From NCBI GenBank assembly GCA_977006965.1, contig OZ345376.1:1798001-1862000 (forward strand): a stretch of DNA of 64,000 nucleotides, read 5' to 3'. This document shows positions 21,453 through 32,497 of this stretch, piece after piece. The position numbers and the translations under genes were made by a program. Positions within the stretch are counted from its first letter, which is position 1; every line of letters starts with the position of its first letter. This DNA is from Phymatolithon calcareum (taxonomy: Eukaryota; Rhodophyta; Florideophyceae; Hapalidiales). The notes beneath the pieces were generated by a model, which saw only the letters and a program-made list of their open reading frames with translations, searched no databases and was not told the origin of the DNA.

Positions 21453-23212
21453 AGGGAGAGGACGGAATTGCCGATCATAGCGCAGGCACGTAGTATCATA
21501 AAGTTCCGTAATTTCGTTTAGTGCGCAACTATAATTAGTGTCAACTTTTTGTGCGGCACAGGGTGGCACGGATTAGAGTATCTCGCTGTATGGAATTAGC
21601 ATTATTTGAGCAACTTTGTCGATCGATTTTCGGATAAACACGGGTCAAGATTCAGATTTTCAGCAGTGACTCAGGATATTTTGAGCTTCTGGATGCATAT
21701 GTGAATATGGTTCACAGCGATGCTCCGTATTCGTTCCATATAAGCCGGATATGCACCCAATGATGTAATCATGACCTTTTCGCGTTTCAGATTTACAACC
21801 GAATAACATCAGCCCAAGTATGTACTGTATTTGCAACAGGATGGTGTACATCTCACCGTATTTGGGCAATTATGCATTATTGTATGTGTTTTAAGCGCCT
21901 CTTGTTGGCCAGCTGTACACTAATGGTGTAATAGGATCACAGACATTCTTGCGCAGCTTTCTATTTCCACGGCCCAGTACCTAGTTCCCGAAGTGCCGTA
22001 TCATGAGACCTTTAAGTAGATATATAGAGATTCCCTCTCTTCGAGCGGTCCCCGGAGAGAGAAGGGAGCTACCTTAGCGCACTTAATTTGCGTCACAAAT
22101 CTAAGCACAGATTCGGGAAGTGCGGTAGTGGATGATCTCTGTCTTGCAAGTTTCTCGATCAGATCGTGCGGCATAGGGCAGAAAACGGCGTTGGTAGTCG
22201 CGGCGAACGAAAAGAACTGCACAGTTGGAATCCGATTCTTGAGTACAGGTGCATATGTTGCCGTTTTTTCGTCATTTAATAGAACTATTATTGATGTTGT
22301 ATCCTTCTTCTGGAATTGTCATTTCGGGATTATTCTAGCTTGACGTCAACTCTTAGAATACCACAAAACATGATACTTCTACAGAGGATAGATGTAGCAA
22401 ATGTGCAGATGGAAGTTGGACTCGCGGCTCTTTTCGTTGTGTCATTATGGAAAGCTCTTGTACCGTGGCCCTTGTGCCTCAGATTGGATGCAGATGGTGG
22501 TCAATACGCACTCAGCTAAAAATTTCAATGCGGATTCCAGCTTACAACAAGCTGATCCAATATGGACGACGGGTAACGCAGGGCTCCTATCAAGCGGATG
22601 CGACAAAAACTATATTCTGGGTGACTGATCTTTGTTGATAAAACACGCTCTCCTTATGGAGACTGATACTTGATGAGAAAATTTCGCTCGTGCAAGGTCG
22701 GATTCATCAAAGACGAAAAAACTGAAACACTTTTCAAAGCCTCTAAGATATTATTAGATTGGATAATATTTTCAAAGTCGCAGTACGAAGTTGGACCCTC
22801 ATTCGACTCCACTTCGCGAACTAGACCCATCAGTAATCCGTCTGAGACAAACGCAGGACAGTCAAAATTGAGATATGCTGAACGCAAGGCTCTTTATCAT
22901 CGCGATTCAGATGCTTGCGATTGTCATCCGCGAAGCAGTCGGTGCTAGCTCATTAATCACATCATTGCTTTCCCCATGGAGCTTAAATAGTTTTTAATCC
23001 CCAGCCCTTTTGAAACCTTCCCAGTCGTCCGGATGAAAAATTGAAATATATCTTGTCCTCGGTGTCAAGTTAATCGTTAATACCGTCTAGAATTCGACGT
23101 CCTTAGTAATTTGATCACTTCACTATTCAGACACACGCTCGTACTGTGCTGCACACGGACCTATTCAGCCAGGATGCCTCCAGCCCCGGATGTTTTCCCC
23201 TTTTGTTCTGCT
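21453..23212. other. no recognisable gene
   Basis: Short frames on both strands only. An imperfect hairpin, TCCCTCTC...GAGAGAAGGGA, lies near 22,035-22,070. I cannot assign any function. Confidence 0.4.
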
Positions 23213-23440
23213 TTAGGAGACCCTTATAATTCTGGAGATGACCGGCTGGCTCGGTGGGGCCGACAGCCGAAACTTGTGTTTTGCCCAGAATGCTAGCTGC
23301 TTTTGAGAGGCTGAGAGACCATCTTGTTCACGCCGGCGACGTTCCTCCACAATTTGTGCTTTTTGCTCGAGGGTAAGCGAGTTTATGGTATGCCGGCGTT
23401 TGGACATTACCGTGGCTGTCATTGCTGAATGTGCGAACAT
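23213..23440 (-). pseudogene. CENP-B/pogo-type helix-turn-helix fragment
   Basis: A 75-codon ATG frame. After MSKRRH it reads INSLTLEQKAQIVEE, a basic stretch, LSASQKQLAFWAKHKFRL and PPSQPVISRI. This order (T/L-x-x-QK-x-x-I, S-x-x-x-L-A-x-W-A, F-x-L, P-S-x-x-V-S-R-I) is the first helix-turn-helix of CENP-B and Tigger/pogo transposases. It ends at a stop right after that domain, and no DDE core follows, so it is most likely a truncated transposase. The pogo-like ends at 255-696 and 25,187 could belong to the same family. Confidence 0.5.
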
Positions 23441-24074
23441 GAAAACAACAATTTCTCATGAAAGAGCAGGTGATGATGTAAATGCTGGGACACTCGGCAT
23501 GTTCCGGAGAATTCTCTCATTATAATTCAGCATTGGGAGACTACATAGCCGTTTTCAAGCTTTGTTCACAAAAGACCACGAGCTTTTTGAGGTTTCCGAT
23601 AATTCATGTAGGCCAATACTTAGAATCCATTCCTTTACTTTGGTTCCAACGGTCATAGTTTGGAGAAATATGGCCTTTTCAGAAAGCTTCGTGGGATCTT
23701 CTTCCTGTCCAGCTGTTAGTCATTACATGTAATAGACTGCAAATATTAAAATGTGGTGCATTTCTAATCTTCTGCTCGATTTGATGAGGCCTGGAAGTAC
23801 CTAACTGAATGCACACTTGAAATTTCGTCAATAGCTTTTGATTTCCGTCAGAACGCTGCGGCAAGCTCAACGGTACTTCAAAGATGCTGAAGTGCTCGAA
23901 ACTATAAAAAAATTAATTTAATAGGCTGGATGACTCGCCTTGGTGTCCTTCATGCAACTGTCATCCCAAATTGTTCATACCTTGCACATCCAAAACGTCC
24001 TCTAGCGCCTTTGTCTATAGTTCTGCAGCCTTCTCCGGAATGTATCCTTGGTTGCCCATGCCTATTATGAATCA
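23441..24074. other. no recognisable gene
   Basis: Nothing identifiable on either strand. Confidence 0.4.
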
Positions 24075-24480
24075 TGTCGTTGAATTAGACCCATTTCGTG
24101 AAGCACAGTAACTATCCACGCAATCTATTGAGGAAGTCGCAGATGTGTGTGTGATGAACATCTTGGGGTGGTTCAAGACGACGGAGACGGCGTGCCTGTT
24201 CACCCACCTCGCGCCACGGAGCTCTATACTTGCGCAATCCATGAGAGTTCTTTTCGTCAATGGCCCGGGTATACAGCTGCGCTGTACGGTATGTGTCTGC
24301 AAGTACACCGTATCTGCCATCTTGAAGCAAGCACCCCAGCCTGTTCGTCGCATTCACCTCCGCGCCTTCGCCAATTGCTCGAGCGTACAGCTATATGGCT
24401 TCTGGTCTGTCTTCTCGAAATTCATCAGCGCCGTCTTCCAGCAAGGCTTCGAGCTTGAACATAGCCCTAGCATTAGATCT
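24075..24480 (-). pseudogene. Sel1-like repeat protein remnant
   Basis: Minus-strand reading gives two Sel1 (TPR-like) repeats: AMFKLEALLEDGADEF...AI-stop-LYARAIGEG, then NRLGCLLQDGRYGVL...TAQLYTRAIDE. The family pattern A-x-x-x-L-G-x-L-x-x-x-G-x-x-G-V followed by A-x-x-L-Y-x-R-A-I is clear in the second unit. A TAG interrupts the first, there is no ATG, and the frame ends in basic sequence after about 24,112. Weak traces (TAELYARTIGKS, YTLGTF) continue upstream to about 24,700. Sel1 proteins are solenoid adaptors; this one is broken. Confidence 0.5.
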
Positions 24481-25055
24481 TTTCTGATAACTTAGGTGTG
24501 GATCTCCACGTCAAGAATGCGATCTGCCGACAATCCATCTGGCTCGTGAGGGAACAAATGTTCCCAGGGTGTACATTCCATCTAGGCATCTGCTTTTCCC
24601 GATGGTGCGAGCGTATAATTCTGCCGTACGGCGTGGGTGTGCAGCTTAGCGAGTTGGGCCATACTGCGAGCAAACCCACAACTTGTCCATGCCATCCATT
24701 TCCGTGCGTCCTCCGATCGCGCGCAGCAGCGGAAATTCAGGCGAAGCTTCGCTGGCTCGCCGTTCCACAGCAGTTTGCGCTCGTGCGATTATGGTCGGTG
24801 GCTCAAAACGCACGCGAGGCGACTTGTATTCTTCATCCTAAACCGGTGGCATATTTGGCACTCACAGCTGTGCCCCAGACACGGTACTGAGCTTTTTGCC
24901 GTCATGGCTAACCGAGTTCAGGGAGATGGTCGACATTTGCCAAAGACTGGTATACGAAACCGGTAGATACAGTACCACTACTTTACAGTAGTGCAGAATA
25001 TGCACTGTGGCATGAATCAAAATTATTAGAAAATTTAATGCCTGCACCGTAGTTC

Positions 25056-25188
25056 TAACGTTGAGGATATTCTGATATCGAATATTACGACATTCTTAAA
25101 TTTTCAATAAATTTAAGGGGATACCGTATCCGTCACAGCCTTGAGGATATTCTAAATCCGGAGATCCAGTTATCGGGGATTGACTGTA
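25056..25188. mobile_element. end of a pogo-like element
   Basis: The plus strand ends GGATCTCC-type sequence inverted: GAGATCCAGTTATCGGGGA then TTGACTGTA at 25,188, i.e. an inverted CAGTCAATCCCCG terminus next to TA. The adjoining AATATCC and CGGATACGG/GTATCC blocks match the right end of the MITE at 255-696. The other end was not found. Confidence 0.45.
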
Positions 25189-25498
25189 AAACCATATTGA
25201 GAAAACGCCATAGTATCAAAGAAAGATCGAGTACTGTATCAGGTCTTGAGATATCCTTGACATGCTATCATACTTCTAATATATCATCAGGATTTAGGGG
25301 TTCTCGGTATCAAATCAAGCTTTCAATTAAGGTTGCATAAAGCAAATTAGCAAAATTTTGCTAGATGCTCATTCCTAGCTACCGTTGAGAAGCAGGACGG
25401 GCGCTTTGTCGTTTCGTGCTTCCAGTGGGAATTGGATTATGTAATGAACGGAAGCTCTGAGATTTCAACAGCTCTTCATCGCCTCCGAGATATGAAAA

Positions 25499-25842
25499 AT
25501 CCCGTGTTTCAGTACGGTCTGCTCGTCTATCCAATGAGTCACCGCGGACCCTCTCTTCATTGCGAACGAGCGCCACCTTTTTGATAAATAGCATTCATCG
25601 CAGAGATGTGCCTCGTTGGATATAAGTTTAGGTTTCGAAGTGCTCTATTTCTTGTATTGATACGTATAGAATCCCGTGATTCATTACGGTCTGCTCGTCT
25701 ATCCAATGAGTTACCGCGGACCCTCTCTTCATTGCGAACGAGCGCCACCTTTTTGATAAAGACCATTCATCGCAGAGATGTGCCTCGTTGGATATAAGTT
25801 TAGGTTTCGAAGTGCTCTATTTCTTGTATTGATACGTATAGA
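25499..25842. repeat. 172-bp tandem duplication
   Basis: Units 25,499-25,670 and 25,671-25,842 are head-to-tail copies with only a handful of differences (for example GTTTCAG against GATTCAT near the start, and TAGC against GACC in the middle). They share ATCCCGTG at the start and GATACGTATAGA at the end. High identity suggests a recent event. Minus-strand frames read through both (VALVRNEERVRG...), but no domain is recognised. Confidence 0.85.
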
Positions 25843-26306
25843 CTGTTGATCCGATGATACAGTGCACAGCACATTGTGTGTAAGAAGAAGATAGTAGATT
25901 TTTATTTAAAAGTTATCAACGAATCCATTGACTCTCGAGGCAACTTTTGAGTGTCAAGCAAACTCGGCTTGATTCTGTCCGTTGAATTAATACCATTTGG
26001 TGTGTGCTCCACAAGTTTTCTTTTCATGCTTCCGTAACGGGGTTTAAAATACTGCCCCTTTCAATAATAGATGAAAATCACCCAGCGTATGACGCTGTCA
26101 AGAGAGATCATAACTTGATTGTCTTGGATCAGTGTTATACAGTTTCCAGCAAGGCCTGTGAGATCCAAAACAGAAAAAACGCGCCCCAGAATAACTCCCT
26201 TGTTTTCTCTTTCTAGTACTACTTAAGCTCGTTGTACGCCCACTGATAACCAATTTCACCGAGCAGCACTTCGCACGTAGCTTTTCCGGCTCCGTACCTG
26301 CTCATC

Positions 26307-26681
26307 ATGTCCCTTAAGGTCACTCTATGCGTTCTTCTCGGACTGTTTCTTCTGCAACAATTCGAAGGCTCCGAAGCCAGGGCCAGCTTGTATCGCACAG
26401 CGAAATACTACAAAACGGGTTGCAAAGGCTTTCGTGAATTGTGTGGCAGCTACATCGGTGACTGCTGCAGCTACTACGTTTGCAAGTCGTTTAAATGTGA
26501 GCATCCGCCATGCAGCCGTAGTGGTGAGTACTGCGGCCCCGGTCGCAATTGCTGCAGCTCTCTGGAATGCACTGGAGGAAAATGCGCTTCACCCGCTGCG
26601 CCAGTGATTCCCAATCCGAATCCTCCAGTTCAGCTTCCTGATTGCAATGGCGGAACCCGCCGCTTCCGTGATTGCCGGTAA
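26307..26681 (+). CDS. secreted double cystine-knot-like protein
   Basis: A 124-codon ATG frame. Residues 1 to about 22 form a signal peptide (hydrophobic CVLLGLFLL core), so the product should be secreted. Two cysteine modules follow: C39-x6-C46-x6-CC53-54-x4-C59-x4-C64, then C69-x6-C76-x5-CC82-83-x4-C88-x4-C93. This is the spacing of inhibitor cystine-knot (knottin) folds. A proline-rich linker (95-111) leads to a short tail with C113 and C123. Knottins include protease or amylase inhibitors, antimicrobial peptides, lectin-like modules and venom peptides; nothing here selects among them. The stop TAA overlaps a GTAAG sequence, so a splice donor and a longer isoform are possible. A hairpin (26,733-26,742 with 26,777-26,786) lies just downstream. 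Confidence 0.75.
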   Translation: MSLKVTLCVLLGLFLLQQFEGSEARASLYRTAKYYKTGCKGFRELCGSYIGDCCSYYVCKSFKCEHPPCSRSGEYCGPGRNCCSSLECTGGKCASPAAPVIPNPNPPVQLPDCNGGTRRFRDCR

Positions 26682-27373
26682 GAAAAGTGTCTAATTACAA
26701 TGTGAATGGAGTAATTATGTTTTCCCATGCCGTCAGACCCTCGAGATGTCATTACTATAAGTTTTTGCATTGACTAGAGGGTCTGAATTTGTGGTGAGGT
26801 GGACTGGATTGAAGAAAAAACTAAATTTCAAGAGGGTTTTTTGCAAAAGAGTAACGTTCCCAGGCAGTTCACTTTTTGTCAGTCCGATAACTATCCGTTC
26901 CTTGTATGTTCACCAGGCACACTCTCTGTAGTCAGGCTACTTCAGCAAAGAAGCTCTCTTCATCAGAAGAACTTCACGAGAAACTAAAGATCAACCCTTT
27001 CAACAAAACACTATCAACTGCTTACATTTGCCAAGCGACTATTCCCCGATCTGCTCGGAATAAGATCTCTCTCAATTACCATTCTGGGCAATTATTCAAT
27101 TCTTGTATATCGGTCGCTTCCTGCTGAAGACTGGGAATCGCCCAACCAAATGTTAGCTCTCAGAAAGTCATTCCCAATGATGCCTTGAAAGATGCAGACC
27201 AACGAGTATGCAACTGTGTACCTGGCATCTCGCACCTCGGAGACTACAGAGTAAATCTTATATATGTTAAGCTCGTCAAAGGTCTCCACTTTGTGCAGCT
27301 TTGAGCTGTTGTGGCACCACTTACCACTCGTATTTGATAAAGTCTACTGTAGCCGTAAGGATGTGGAGGTGTT
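26682..27373. other. 3' flank and unidentified interval
   Basis: Downstream of the cystine-knot gene. It includes a 10-bp inverted repeat, TCAGACCCTC, at 26,733 and 26,777. A minus-strand frame at 27,092-27,289 ends GIIGNDFLRAN, faintly like the end of an LTR-element aspartic protease, but too short to call. Confidence 0.3.
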
Positions 27374-28246
27374 ACACTGCAGAAAGCCCCCAGAAGCCAT
27401 GTGGACTGACCCGTCATCATGTCCGCCCGTCGGCGCTAAAGTTGCCATCAGAAAAATGGACGATCTCGGACGATTCGACTGGCACATGAGCACCGTCGTC
27501 CGGATAAATGACAGGGCCAAAATGCGCGTCTCAGTCGAATACTTTGACGGCGAGCCACACGAAGCTCTTCGCCTCACAGAGGAGGAGTGGGGGCTCGTGT
27601 CCCCTCCCTCCCGAAGGATCGCGTCCCGTGCAGGATCTCTCGCAGACAAGCTGGTGAAAGCAGCAAAACGGAAAGCAGCACAGAGCAAACTGGAGCACGT
27701 CCAACTAGACAACGACGACCTGGGAAATACCCTACATTTCAAGTAATGCAATCTGCAGATGGGGACCTCTTGGTCCCCGAAAACCACCGCGTTGAAATCG
27801 TCTGGTCTCGCTATCAAGACCTCAAACGAGTTCTGACGAGCAAGAAACTGCCCACGAGTCTACGTTCTCGTCTTTTTGGTTCCTCTGTTCTATCCACGCT
27901 CTTATACGGTTGCGAATCGTGGAAATTAACAGGAAAAGTGCTGAAGAAACTCAAGGCAACAAGCGCCAAGATGCTCTCGAGAATATCGGAAAGGCCAATT
28001 GCCGACGAGACCAGAACACCCACCATAGACGTGATAATGCGAGTCAGAGACCTTCGATGGAACTGGCTTGGTCACATTCTCAGAATGGACGAGCGCAGCC
28101 TGGTCCGCCTGGTGCTGATCCAATGCGTCAGACCAACTCATGAATCAATCTTTGGTGACTTACCTAGCCTAGACATCCAAACCGCAGTCCAGCTCGCTAA
28201 CAATAGAGTAGAGTGGAAAAAACTTAGACCCTCGAATCGCTGCTAG
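27374..28246 (+). pseudogene. LINE protein: Tudor-like module plus RT C-terminus
   Basis: The first frame (to 27,746) contains VGAKVAIRKMDD...MRVSVEYFDGE, which resembles a Tudor/agenet-like barrel. A second frame (about 27,750-28,246) gives the C-terminal region typical of reverse transcriptases in this LINE group: LLYGCESWKLTGK, then MLSRISERP and LRWNWLGHILRMDER. The frames overlap, so one frameshift and probably an internal deletion separate them. The catalytic palm is absent. A comparable N-terminal module occurs in the RNase H LINE at 45.9 kb. Confidence 0.65.
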
Positions 28247-28285
28247 ACCCATTAGGGGAAAAGGCAAAATGAATGAATGAATGTG

Positions 28286-28791
28286 TGCCGACGAATTAGC
28301 TCGAAAGGGTATCTACGAATCTAACCTTCTGGACCACCAGAAAGTTCCTCTGACACTTGAAGCAGCAAGATCCATCATCAGGCCGCCTTCCAAATTCGAT
28401 CCAGTCGTCGTTCCAACCCTTACAGAAGACCTTCCCATATCGCATAGACGAGCAGAGGTGATGCTGCACCAGCTGATTGGAGACTGCACCCCAGTGGTTG
28501 CCACTTTTCACCACGGATGCAATATGGAAGTAATTCCGTACGATCCAGTGTGCAAGGCCTGTAATTCTGGTTCCAAGGAAACTACCGAACACCTAATCCT
28601 ACGATGTGGTGGACGTTCCGCCTCACGACGAAAATATATTGGCCGAGTGGGAAAAAAGACTGTAGAAGAGGTATGCCGTGAGAGACCCCTAGCCGTACTC
28701 AAATTTCTGAACAATGAGATGCTGTTGCAAAACAGCTCTAGACGCTTACCATAAGTGTGAGCAATCTTTCCGCAATAAAGAAAGAAAGAAA
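28286..28791 (+). mobile_element. RNase H LINE 3' fragment, nested
   Basis: 506 bp flanked by GAATGAATGTG (28,275-28,285 and 28,792-28,802). It encodes the last part of the RNase H protein from ADELARKGIYESNLL through the CKACNSGSKETTEHLILRC zinc motif to the stop at 28,754, and ends AATAAAGAAAGAAAGAAA. It is almost identical to 46,548-47,053, pointing to recent movement. Confidence 0.88.
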
Positions 28792-28810
28792 GAATGAATG
28801 TGGAGGTGTT

Positions 28811-30134
28811 CTAGGACACGTCCAAAAACCGCAGAAAAGAAGAAGAGTAAACATGACCGCCGTGAGCGCATGATATTGTTCCTCCACGAAAAATAATGTT
28901 CCCAATTGTCAGGGCCGGAAGCGCATTGTCACTTTCCGATTTGAGCGGCGCATATCGGAATAACTGGCGAACTTGGCCGTCCAATGTTTTCCAGAAAGCA
29001 TCATCCTGCACCTATCAATTGGCAGGCAACACGAGCACAATAGTCGATGAAGAATGTTTGACCGACATCCCAGGTAGCAGAAAAGCAAGGCGGACGTTGT
29101 CACATTTTATAAAAAAAGGTGAAAAGACTAAAACTAGCTGAGGACTTGCGTGATTTCCTAGGATGAGTTGATCTCACATTTTTGGCATGCCGTGTCTTTC
29201 ACTGATCCCTGAGGGTCCCTCGCAGGAACACGCGTTCTATTTCTAGGCTCAATCCTCGATGGAAGAAGCCTTCGAGGCGACCACGCAAAGGTGTACGACG
29301 ATGCGATCGAGGCTTCGTGCTGTAGACGCTACAGGACTATAAAAAGGAACCAAACTAAGTTCACGATTATAACAAAAGGGAGGTGGAGGCGGGGAAGAAG
29401 AAAACGTCGATTGGGAGCCAGGGAGGATGTGCTGCTGGTTAGGCTGAGCGTTGCGTGTCGGCTTGGACGAAGCCCGCCATCTGATGTTGTTGCTTGAGAG
29501 AAAGACAGAAATCCGGGTTAGCCTTATGAAGACGTTTCTAGAGCCGGAAGTTCCATTTTGGGGTTGAATTCAAATTGTGCAGCAACTGGAATTCTGCAAG
29601 TGAACCCCGTCGTGGGCTCCTCTTTCGCCGTTTGAGGAATGAGAGAACATTGAGTTTGAAGGTGTATGCTTGTCCCGGTTTGGGTCGTGAGTTGGCGTTA
29701 CCGTAAATCCTTTCTTGGGTAGAATTCAATATCCGCAAAGTGTAGAATTTTGAAGTTGAACCGAATCGTGGGTACCATTCATGCCTCTTGATTAGGAAGT
29801 CGTTATTGTTGAAGGTGTTTACTGATCGCCTGGCGATTCGTGAGCTCTTCTGCTTTCGATATAAAACATATTCTTCGTGCCTCGAAATCTAAAAACAATT
29901 AAAAATCAGAACTATTACTCTCATGGGGGAGGAGCCGGTGGTTAAGAGGCGAGAGCTCGGTAAGGTTACAGGCCCCGCGTAAACCTTGCGACAAAAATCT
30001 GGACTTGCAGCAGTCTCCGGCGCCTGTGTATCGAATGCGGAGTGGACAGGTGTCGTGCTGAGACTGGGCACATTTCCGGAGCATGCACGTAGGTGCGAAA
30101 ACCTTTGTCTTCACGGTATGATATGCATGCAAAA
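28811..30134. other. no recognisable gene; degenerate direct repeats
   Basis: No gene is supported. Two degenerate units about 156 bp apart share GAATT(C/T)TG..AGTGAACC/TTGAACC, TCGTGGG and TTGAAGGTGT (first GAATT at 29,589, second at 29,745). A TATA-like ACTATAAAAAGG occurs near 29,336. Confidence 0.45.
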
Positions 30135-30141
30135 CTCATAC

Positions 30142-30685
30142 CAGGGGAATGTAAGAAGGGGAGGAAAGCAAAGCGTATGACAACCGAAGTTTATACAAAC
30201 ACGATAGCCCTCTTTATTTGAAACTATGGACTCGCATCAAAAAAACATATATGAAACCAGATTTACTGTCCAAAATGTACGCTTGTTTTCGCCGCGGTGA
30301 ATGTCAGGGGGAGGTAATAATCGCGCATCCATTTTGTGGTCAAAAATAATGACCAAACAGAAAGATTAGAAATGGGCACAGCTTGTGCACGTAAGCGGGA
30401 TTTTGTGCCAATAGTTTCGAAGAGCTCGGCTGACGCCAACGCACAAACCGCATTGATTAAGGCAAAGATACTGTCAGGTGCATAGCACTCTATAAGCAGT
30501 GAGCGCTTATTGGTTGAAGTTCTCGAATACGCAGTGGCAGGCAGGTGTATACGAGTACATTAAATTCACTAATTTTGCTGATACGTGAATTCCCTTATAA
30601 TTTTGTCTGCAGAAACGACTACGGATTTTTATTTATTTTTTGGTGAATTAAAATTCTGCTTTCCTCCCCTTCTTACATTCCCCTG
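30142..30685. mobile_element. MITE (CAGGGGAAT family), 544 bp
   Basis: Perfect 29-bp inverted ends that begin CAGGGGAATGTAAGAAGGGG and end GAAAGCA, flanked by the 7-bp direct repeat CTCATAC (30,135-30,141 and 30,686-30,692). Same family as 18,787-19,705. No coding capacity was seen. Perfect ends suggest it is younger than its sister. Confidence 0.88.
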
Positions 30686-30692
30686 CTCATAC

Positions 30693-32084
30693 CCTTTTTG
30701 TTCAACATGGGTATACAATAATTTGAATTCATTTGAAAAAAATATCGAACGTTTTTTTTTAAAAAAACATTCGAAATAAATTCGCGATCATACCGTTTTT
30801 GGGACCTGGCGGTGCAACCCAGCGTCTCCTTCTTCCCCGGCGACATTGTTCTCCAGGTTTTGACTGGCTCGCGGCCTGAAAATGGCTTGGAAGCTAAGCG
30901 GAATCTGGTGTTTTCTCGAAAGAGAGGCATCAAGTTTTGATTTCAAAGCCCAGCGAGTGATATGTGACTGTAATGAAATACATATGATGCACTACACGTG
31001 TATATTTTTTCGAACGTTTTTCGTAAATTTAATGGATTTATTGAGAACGTACCCTTTCTGCCAACTGAAGGAAAGTCAGAAGCACCTTTCTAGGCATATT
31101 CCACTAGCATTGAAAAATTTCCGCTTCCTTAATCAGAATTAAATAGAATCGCTTCAATGGCTCTAGCGACGTCATTCTCTTCTGCAGGGGTTCATGTAGG
31201 CTTCTTTAGGATTTTCGATTGCCACAAATAAAAAACGTTTCCAAAACGTTTTGAAAAATGTCAATATTTGAAAACATTTTATTTTAAATCATTGCATAAC
31301 CATGGCTGTACAGGACTGTTTTCAGGGCTGCGAGCCCAACTGATTAATGAAACGAATATCGCATAAATGAAGACCGTCATCAAGACAAGTGATCGCGGTA
31401 ATAGTTCTGAGTGGTTTTTGCTGGTAGCATAGCCAGTAATGTGACAACTTTTCCCATGCGCTTAGCTCCCGGACTGGGCCCTGAGGGTGTAGTGCTCTTG
31501 AAAACAACTAGGCTACGGTCGTGTTTTTTACAGTCGTATTGAAAGAGAAAAGGATCAGTAACATTGTGATTAGCACTGATACTATCGATTTTGCCATGAG
31601 CTCTTCCTCCATAGTGAAGCAATATGCAGATATGTCTAGTTTCAAGAGTTTCGAATAGCTGCCCATGTCCATTAAGATTAACCAGAACCATAGCTAGGCA
31701 CATCTCGATTAAACGCAAGCATTTTGTTGAAGTTATTTTGTAATTTAATTTTCTTCTTCTTAAAAGAGAACTGGTTCAACTTCACGCATTTCTAGATTAG
31801 GCATATGAGCTGGAAGGATTCAGTGAGCGGGAATGACAAAGGACATAGGGAGCGGGAATGATATCAACCAATTGCGGGCTTCTTTTTGTCGCCCTTGCTG
31901 GAATATCATCGCTGTACGGGAACGACATCAAACCGTATTTGTGCATTTTGTTTTCCCGCGCATGAATAATATGTCCTCATTCCGTGTGACGCCCCGGTTT
32001 GTGTATTGCAAAATGAATTTGGTGCATCCCATATCACGTTTTACACGTACGAATATGACTTCATCGCTCTAATGTTTTTGGTAA
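30693..32084. other. AT-rich interval with a LINE family-2 3' end
   Basis: About 31,030-31,215 is a minus-strand LINE family-2 3' end: GGATTTATTGAGAACGTACC, then GGAAAGTCAGAAGCACC, TCTTCTGCAGGGGTTCATG and GGCTTCTTTAGGATT, matching 37.6 kb. Otherwise no gene. A 112-codon minus frame at 31,380-31,718 lacks an ATG and any motif. Confidence 0.5.
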
Positions 32085-32150
32085 GCACATGCTTTACAGC
32101 CTCACAGTCATACGAATATACGGGCAAGACTTCCTCAAGTGATGCCCACA
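32085..32150 (-). mobile_element. LINE family-3 3' terminal block
   Basis: TTTACAGCCTCACAGTCATA then CGAATATACGGGCAAGACTTCC is the reverse complement of the family-3 3' untranslated block (compare 42,945-42,990). Only this terminal piece is present. Confidence 0.6.
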
Positions 32151-32497
32151 ACAGGATGGCTGTCTTACGTCTGCTATTAATCACCCTACCGCTCTAAACG
32201 GTCACCGTTAGCTTCATGAAGTTAAATAGGGTACTATAAAATGAACAGAACTGGGCTAACGCACTTTACTCATGTGCAATACGTGATCCAGAAGTAAGAG
32301 GACAACGCTTACGTGGGTACAATAGAGCCCAAAGGTGTTATGTACGACATGGACCGTGCTTGAATGCCTCATTCTGTCTTTTGCAGTACACGACTTGTTT
32401 TCCGTCGAAGTACTGAGCAAGGCCCCGGTTTGATACACGTGTCTCACACACACGCGGACACTTGCTGGCGTAGGTTCAGAATATGATCTGATTATTA

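Larger units (their letters stand above)
27374..28797 (+). mobile_element. 5'-truncated LINE (family 5) with (GAAT)n tail
   Basis: Flanked by the 13-bp duplication ATGTGGAGGTGTT (27,361-27,373 and 28,798-28,810). Its own 3' end is AAAATGAATGAATGAATG, and the nested RNase H LINE fragment at 28,286-28,791 landed in this tail. Net length is about 0.9 kb. Confidence 0.82.

Noticed and set aside
26307-26681. Calling the cystine-knot protein a toxin
   Set aside because: The cysteine spacing is shared by inhibitors, antimicrobial and structural peptides; sequence alone does not support a toxic role.
27092-27289. LTR-element protease (GIIGNDFLRAN)
   Set aside because: Only a few residues resemble the family; no catalytic D-S/T-G triad was found in the frame.
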